Source: JBNKDD01 sp050288085 | GTDB taxonomy: Bacteria; Chloroflexota; Anaerolineae; Aggregatilineales; UBA3940 | Direction of reading: 5' to 3' | DNA: 8,184 nucleotides | Assembly (NCBI GenBank): GCA_050288085.1 | Contig: JBNKDD010000258.1 | Span: forward strand, 1 to 8,184 | Shown here: in pieces, positions 5,127 to 8,184 of the stretch | Layout: every line of letters begins with the position of its first letter | Position numbering within the stretch: position 1 is the first letter of the stretch | Notes under the pieces: model-generated | The model's database searches: none | Seen by the model: only the letters and a program-made list of their open reading frames with translations | Told to the model about the DNA's origin: nothing | Program-made: the position numbers and the translations under genes

Positions 5127-5990
5127 ATGAAAAGCACAAAATGGCCCGATGCCTTACCGCGCCCCAGCAACCAGAGATTTGAGCGGCTGGATAGTTTCTC
5201 GCCGTGGTTTGAACTATACGAAGTCAAGGCCGATACCTTCGCCCTGTTAGAACCACGCCATGACGAAGAGGTGATCTCATACCTGGTGCTGGGTACTGAG
5301 CGCGCCGTTCTGATCGATACCGGCATGGGCATTGATAATATCCAAACAGAGGTCGAGCGGCTGACGGATTTGCCGGTGATCGTGGTCAACACCCATGCAC
5401 ACTTTGATCACGTGGGCGATAATCACCGCTTTGACGAGATATGGATATTCGATAGTGATTGGGAGGTCGCCCGCCTTGAGCGTGGATACAGCCAGGCCGA
5501 TTGCGCACCGTATATGGGCCCCAACTCCTACCTGGAACTCCCGGCTGGCTTTGACCCCACCACGCACGAAGTCAGGTCCTCATCACCCACCCGGCGGTTA
5601 AGTCACCTGGAGACTATCGATCTGGGCGAGCGCACCCTGACGGTTCACCATACGCCCGGACATAGTCCCGGCAGCATTTGTTTGCTGGACAGCCGACATG
5701 GCATCTTGTTCACCGGCGATACCTATTACCCTTCAAACCTGGTGGCCCATTTAGAAGGCTCCGACTTTGAAGCCTATCTGAAATCGATGGAATATCTGGT
5801 CGGGCTGCTGGATCAGGTGGATCAGCTGTGCACCTCCCATAATGAAATCTACGCACCCAAAGAGAATCTGATATCAGTGCTGGCGGCTTTCAAGCAAATC
5901 GCCTCCGGTCAGGCCGCGTTTGAAGTGCAAGCTCAAGCACGGTTCTACCCCTTTGAGGGATTCACGCTGAGGCTGCCCTTAACCGACTGA
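5127..5990 (+). CDS. MBL-fold metallo-hydrolase, 287 aa
   Basis: A metallo-beta-lactamase-fold hydrolase with a complete ligand set: VLIDTGMGI (61-69), NTHAHFDHVG (88-97; H90, H92, D94, H95), TPGHSPGS (176-183; H179), FTGDTYYP (195-202; D198) and TSHNEIYAP (236-244; H238). The di-zinc HxHxDH signature is intact, unlike the MBL protein at 1796-2497, and the two share little beyond the motifs. An N-terminal extension (about 1-48) precedes the fold; there is no signal peptide. AGGAG (5116-5120) lies 6 nt before the ATG. It is co-transcribed with the LysE-type exporter, so its substrate may be related to the exported compound, for example a lactone, but this is inference. Downstream, the oppositely oriented ncRNA terminator (5992-6027) abuts the stop codon, so the two transcripts converge. 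Confidence 0.92.
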   Translation: MKSTKWPDALPRPSNQRFERLDSFSPWFELYEVKADTFALLEPRHDEEVISYLVLGTERAVLIDTGMGIDNIQTEVERLTDLPVIVVNTHAHFDHVGDNHRFDEIWIFDSDWEVARLERGYSQADCAPYMGPNSYLELPAGFDPTTHEVRSSSPTRRLSHLETIDLGERTLTVHHTPGHSPGSICLLDSRHGILFTGDTYYPSNLVAHLEGSDFEAYLKSMEYLVGLLDQVDQLCTSHNEIYAPKENLISVLAAFKQIASGQAAFEVQAQARFYPFEGFTLRLPLTD

Positions 5991-5991
5991 T

Positions 5992-6027
5992 AAAAAAGGA
6001 GGGACAACCGATTGGTTCGATTGTCCC
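5992..6027 (-). terminator. Intrinsic terminator of the minus-strand ncRNA
   Basis: Reading the minus strand, GGGACAA (6027-6021) pairs with TTGTCCC (6007-6001), with an inner TCG/CGA continuation after one mismatch. TCC and a run of T (5997-5992) follow. On the plus strand the hairpin is followed by A and G, so it works only for leftward transcription. Confidence 0.8.
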
Positions 6028-6205
6028 AGGGTATAGGGGAAAAGGGGGTAGGTTGGTGAGCGGCTCGCCGTCCGGCTGGTGGCCGCACGGACTATTCAAT
6101 TAGATTGGGCCATGCGGGAATGCTGTTCCCGTCAATAAGCACCGGATTGGTTGTGCACGCACGTGCGGCGCAGCCCACCCTCCGTCTATTCAGAACTTGC
6201 GTTCT
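5992..6205 (-). ncRNA. Stand-alone structured ncRNA, ~214 nt, unknown family
   Basis: The RNA runs from the predicted start (A at 6205) to the terminator at 5992. It has no ORF of note. Visible pairing in transcript order: a 5' hairpin AGAAC-GCAA-GTTCT with a GNRA loop (6205-6192); a closing helix GGGTGGG (6180-6174) with CCTACCC (6052-6046), one G-U; an 8-bp perfect helix GCCGCACG (6169-6162) with CGTGCGGC (6089-6082); an inner hairpin CGGGAA-cagca-TTCCCG (6131-6115); and the terminator. Between closing helix and terminator is an unpaired C-rich tract (about 6052-6028). Size, consensus promoter and lack of ORF suit a housekeeping RNA such as 6S, but I cannot show the 6S central bubble. No SRP, tmRNA or RNase P landmarks are present. 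Confidence 0.65.
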
Positions 6206-6212
6206 AAACACC

Positions 6213-6240
6213 ATTATAGAACAAAAAATCTAGCTGTCAA
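6213..6240 (-). promoter_or_regulatory. Consensus sigma-70-type promoter for the ncRNA
   Basis: On the minus strand TTGACA (6240-6235) and TATAAT (6218-6213) are both perfect, with a 16-bp T-rich spacer. The predicted start, 7 nt on, is the A at 6205, the first base of the 5' hairpin. Confidence 0.88.
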
Positions 6241-6259
6241 GTGATCAACTGATCACACG

Positions 6260-6279
6260 GGTTTGAGTTTTCTAACCGG
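6260..6279. repeat. 20-bp repeat, copy 1
   Basis: GGTTTGAGTTTTCTAACCGG, matching 7482-7501 at 19 of 20 positions; a nearby AGTTCC block is also shared with a gap. It lies before the cysteine-rich pseudogene, while copy 2 lies after the intact gene. Read on the minus strand the element could encode a 'LEN(S/T)NP'-like tail, so it may be a relic of a ParB-like gene end. Confidence 0.7.
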
Positions 6280-6340
6280 GCTGAGTTCCTGACCGGGTGA
6301 CGGCTCCCAGATGTTGAGAGTCAGCCTGCATTGGATTTTG

Positions 6341-6474
6341 TGCTGGTATTGTGGCTTCTGCATTGGCAACGGAGGCGGTGCAGCCGCTTTCAAGTGTGGG
6401 TGCTATGCGAGTGAATCTAATGTAGGAGCAGCAAACGCCAATGTGGCAGCACGACGGGCGGTGTTTGTGACTAA
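6341..6474 (+). pseudogene. Truncated, frameshifted copy of the cysteine-rich secreted protein gene
   Basis: The frame encodes CWYCGFC, then CIGNGGGAAAFKCGCY and SNVGAANAN, closely matching residues 158-190 of the intact protein (CPCSCGFC, KCGCY, SNVGAANAN). At DNA level 29 bases (6415-6443) are identical to 7349-7377. Just after, 10 bases are missing relative to the intact copy, shifting the frame so that it runs to a TAG at 6485-6487. In the ancestral frame the terminal 'VCD-stop' (6466-6474) is still readable. The N-terminus, signal peptide and first ~120 mature residues are absent, and no SD precedes the ATG at 6311, so this is a remnant, although a 58-aa frame (6311-6487) remains open. 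Its original terminator (6533-6569) is still intact. Confidence 0.8.
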
Positions 6475-6532
6475 CTGTCTGGCTTAGCCAACCCGGTCAC
6501 GCGTGGCGACCTCTCTCAACAGGCTTGACCCG

Positions 6533-6569
6533 GCCCTTAATCCCCAATGGATTGAGGGCTATTGTTTTT
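6533..6569 (+). terminator. Intrinsic terminator after the pseudogene
   Basis: An 11-bp stem (6533-6543 with 6549-6559, one T-G pair, loop CCAAT) is followed by ATTGTTTTT. It has outlived the decay of the gene that it served and insulates the promoter of the intact copy. Confidence 0.8.
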
Positions 6570-6733
6570 CCCAGAGCAAGACTCACCTGTGACTGCCTCT
6601 CCATGCTTCCTCTCACAGATAACCCACCCTATGACTCCCCCTATAAAATAATTTGCACTTATAAGCACTACAACTACCCTCTTATATTGTGTTGGTTGTT
6701 GTGATTCTTTAGAGTAATATCCATGAATTTTCC

Positions 6734-6762
6734 TTAACTTACCCGTGAAAATGTTTTATACT
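6734..6762 (+). promoter_or_regulatory. Promoter of the cysteine-rich protein gene
   Basis: TTAACT (6734-6739) and TATACT (6757-6762) are 17 bp apart and 45 nt before the start codon. The stretch before it (6570-6733) is AT- and pyrimidine-rich, with nothing else recognisable. Confidence 0.6.
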
Positions 6763-6806
6763 TAATCATATTTGAATAACCCTCCACTCTAACAAGGACA
6801 TCATCC

Positions 6807-7418
6807 GTGATTATTAAGCGAACGTCTCTAAAGAAGGCTGGCATCATTATTGGCAGCCTGCTGCTGATCGGCCTGTTCGTATTCATCACCGGGCCGATGG
6901 TTTCTGTCAATGCGGCGGTAGACGCCTGCGGCGACGGTATCTGCGATACCGACAGCGAGAACAATGACCTGTGCCCCGAAGACTGTCAGTGCATCGACAA
7001 CGGAGTCGAAGACCCCGGCGAGGGCTGCGGTTGTAAGGACGTGATTTGCGAGGGTGAAGCAATCAGGTCGGCCTGCGGAACCCCGGTCGGTGCCGATGGC
7101 GAATGCCCCGGTAATTTAGTTGACTCTGGGGGCATCTGCTGGAGTCGATGCGAGTGCCAGGGTATTTGCAGCGAGGCCGATGAAGCAGCAGGCGGATCGG
7201 CCAATTTATGTGGTTACTCCGATGGCCCCGTGAACAATTCGGGATGGGGCGATTTCTATTATGATGCGGCTTCATCATGTCCGTGTAGTTGTGGCTTTTG
7301 TGTTTTGGGTGGGGCAGCTGCTGGCAAGTGTGGATGCTATGTGAGTGGATCTAATGTAGGAGCAGCAAACGCCAATGCGTGTTGCAGCGGCAGCACGACA
7401 GGCAGTATCTGTGACTGA
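6807..7418 (+). CDS. Secreted cysteine-rich protein, 203 aa
   Basis: A GTG start with AAGGA nine bases upstream. The N-terminus is a signal peptide: basic KRTSLKK, a hydrophobic core AGIIIGSLLLIGLFVFI (11-27) and a likely cleavage after VNA (36/37). The mature part of about 167 residues has 24 cysteines, an even number. They begin with CGDGICDTDSENNDLCPEDCQC (41-62), a CGDGxC..ENxxxCPxDC repeat known from secreted proteins of several bacteria and possibly calcium-binding. Next come paired cysteines (C74/C76, C115/C117) and a C-terminal CPCSCGFC (158-165), KCGC (174-177) and ACC (191-193). An exported disulfide-rich or metal-binding protein is likely; the function is unknown. Acidic residues cluster near the first repeat. 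A broken copy of its C-terminal region lies at 6341-6474. Without Lys/Thr linkers or catalytic motifs there is no sign of an enzyme. Confidence 0.85.
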   Translation: MIIKRTSLKKAGIIIGSLLLIGLFVFITGPMVSVNAAVDACGDGICDTDSENNDLCPEDCQCIDNGVEDPGEGCGCKDVICEGEAIRSACGTPVGADGECPGNLVDSGGICWSRCECQGICSEADEAAGGSANLCGYSDGPVNNSGWGDFYYDAASSCPCSCGFCVLGGAAAGKCGCYVSGSNVGAANANACCSGSTTGSICD

Positions 7419-7481
7419 AAAGTTTATCTCCCCCTGCTGAGGGAGCACTCTGCCTCGATGGAGGGCGGTGGGTAGTACGAC

Positions 7482-7501
7482 GGTTTGTGTTTTCTAACCG
7501 G
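7482..7501. repeat. 20-bp repeat, copy 2
   Basis: GGTTTGTGTTTTCTAACCGG, the partner of 6260-6279. It lies between the cysteine-rich gene and the shortened C-terminus of the ParB-like gene. The stretch 7419-7558 otherwise holds only short GC-rich hairpins without a T run, so no clear terminator is seen for either convergent gene. Confidence 0.7.
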
Positions 7502-7558
7502 TGTAATTGGCCAGTTCCCTCTGGTCAGCGTAGCGAGGTGACTCGCTGCAAAATACCG

Positions 7559-8023
7559 TTAAAGACAGGCCGCCGATATACAAACATCTGTGGTATAGGC
7601 GATCACCTCGGCTTGAATGGTTGGCACTTTCAGATAATGGGCCACCGATACCCGGTGATTACCATCGATCACAAAATAGGAATCACATACCTGGTAGAGT
7701 TTGACCGGGGGCGGGCCAGCCGATCCGGTGACGAAGGTATAGACGCCTGCCCAGCGGTTGCGCAGATGGCGGCGGCGCGGCAGAAAACGCCGGGTGAAGT
7801 CCTGCTCACGCCCAACACTTCCAACAATCTGGCGGAGCGGCACATCCTGCAATCCCCGGTAGACATGGCTGCGTAGACGGAGATCCCTGGAAACACCATC
7901 GAAGCTGCACAGCGAGGCCGGTTTCCCTCGTAAGGCATTCAGCAGACTCTCAATAGCCGCACGAAATCGCAGTCTTTGAAACAGAACCTGTGCTTCATAA
8001 TAACGGATGCCGTTGGTGCTCAT
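7559..8023 (-). CDS. ParB-like nuclease-fold domain protein, apparently C-terminally truncated, 154 aa
   Basis: The start is the ATG at 8023 (MSTNGIRYYEAQ), with an unusually G-rich SD, AGGGGGG, eight bases upstream; an in-frame TTG at 8047 lies inside a hairpin. The core is IVGSVGREQDFTRRFLP (66-82), PPVKLYQVCDSYFVIDGNHRVSVAHY (105-130) and IQAEVIAY (136-143). 'DGNHRVSVA' is the signature of ParB/sulfiredoxin-type domains. In the small Chloroflexota-type proteins I recall, this is preceded, as here, by a helical segment and a 'VGSVGRxxDF' motif; their role is unknown. The family usually continues past 'EVI.Y.T.VPL' into an 'EYA.FL.yTgL' tail. Here TTDVCISAACL is followed by a stop, while a different frame stays open to a final ANYTG just before the 20-bp repeat, which suggests a frameshift. 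Confidence 0.7.
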   Translation of the reverse strand: MSTNGIRYYEAQVLFQRLRFRAAIESLLNALRGKPASLCSFDGVSRDLRLRSHVYRGLQDVPLRQIVGSVGREQDFTRRFLPRRRHLRNRWAGVYTFVTGSAGPPPVKLYQVCDSYFVIDGNHRVSVAHYLKVPTIQAEVIAYTTDVCISAACL

Positions 8024-8039
8024 TGTTACAACCCCCCTA

Positions 8040-8057
8040 AATCGCAAAAATGCGATT
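8040..8057 (-). promoter_or_regulatory. Hairpin next to the SD of the ParB-like gene
   Basis: AATCGCA and TGCGATT form a perfect 7-bp stem with a TTTT loop on the minus strand, two bases before the AGGGGGG ribosome site. It is preceded by a T-rich gap (8058-8081). There is no T run after it, so it is more likely a translational or RNA-stability element than a terminator. Confidence 0.5.
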
Positions 8058-8081
8058 AATAAAGCGAAATAAAAAACACCT

Positions 8082-8184
8082 TTAGAATAACCGGCCCACC
8101 TGCTCCTTGAGCCAGTTGAGGGCTTCGTCTGACAGACAGTAGATCATTGCCGGGCCGTCAATCGTGCCGGTGATCAAACCGGCA
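8082..8184 (-). CDS. 3' end of an unrecognised gene, runs off the window
   Basis: The last 33 codons of a minus-strand gene are present, reading GLITGTIDGPAMIYCLSDEALNWLKEQVGRLF with a TAA at 8084-8082. The C-terminus is an amphipathic helix (DEALNWLKEQVGRLF). It lies 58 nt upstream of the ParB-like gene in the same direction with no terminator hairpin followed by T, so the two could be co-transcribed. The product cannot be named from this fragment. Confidence 0.6.
   Translation of the reverse strand, partial: AGLITGTIDGPAMIYCLSDEALNWLKEQVGRLF

Noticed and set aside
6001..6027. tRNA-like GGTTCGATT on the plus strand
   Set aside because: It is the loop and arm of a terminator hairpin; no acceptor or anticodon arms surround it.
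5992..6205. SRP RNA, tmRNA or RNase P RNA
   Set aside because: No GGAA-type SRP helix 8, no tRNA-like ends or tag ORF, no conserved RNase P P4 sequence; length also wrong for the last two.
6311..6487. 58-aa ORF as a functional gene
   Set aside because: No SD, no signal peptide, frameshifted C-terminus relative to the intact copy; treated as a pseudogene.
7487..7876. Plus-strand 129-aa ORF
   Set aside because: It overlaps the conserved DGNHRVSVA-encoding gene on the other strand and shows no family features.

Overview
The window looks like part of a bacterial chromosome of moderate GC content. Several proteins (the stand-alone GAF-like sensor, the ParB-like 'DGNHRVSVA' protein and the CGDGIC-type cysteine-rich secreted protein) resemble families I associate with Chloroflexota, especially Anaerolineae. 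That assignment is from memory of protein flavour, not from a search, and is only moderately secure. No phage, transposase, CRISPR or rRNA/tRNA genes are seen.

Layout. 1-430: a cold-shock protein gene with a long leader that itself contains an intrinsic-terminator hairpin, and a second terminator after the gene. 496-1188 (minus): a GAF-like sensor protein with an AT-rich dyad over its promoter. 1353-2497: a MerR-family regulator with a textbook 19-bp-spacer MerR promoter, starting as a leaderless mRNA, coupled (1-nt gap) to a metallo-beta-lactamase-fold hydrolase. 2578-3117 (minus): an unrecognised 179-aa protein. 3248-3690: a strong extended -10 promoter, a structured leader ending in a terminator, then a ~60-aa two-helix membrane protein. 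3719-4275: a nested-hairpin leader that swallows the ribosome binding site of a 131-aa STAS-like protein, followed by a strong terminator. 4395-5990: a LysE/RhtB exporter and a second MBL-fold hydrolase in one apparent operon, with a palindromic operator candidate in front.

5991-6806 has no intact protein gene but is rich in signal. On the minus strand a perfect TTGACA/TATAAT promoter (16-bp spacer) drives a ~215-nt structured RNA that ends at an intrinsic terminator, with no ORF: the best candidate here for an undescribed element. Next come a 20-bp repeat, a frameshifted remnant of the cysteine-rich gene and its terminator. 6807-7418 is the intact cysteine-rich secreted protein (24 Cys). After it lie the second copy of the 20-bp repeat, a ParB-like protein that seems to lack its C-terminus (minus), and the 3' end of another minus-strand gene that runs off the window.

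Functionally this is mostly small sensory, transport and hydrolase genes in short operons. The recurring theme is RNA-level or promoter-level control: terminator-bearing leaders, an SD-sequestering hairpin, a leaderless MerR autoregulatory circuit and a stand-alone ncRNA.
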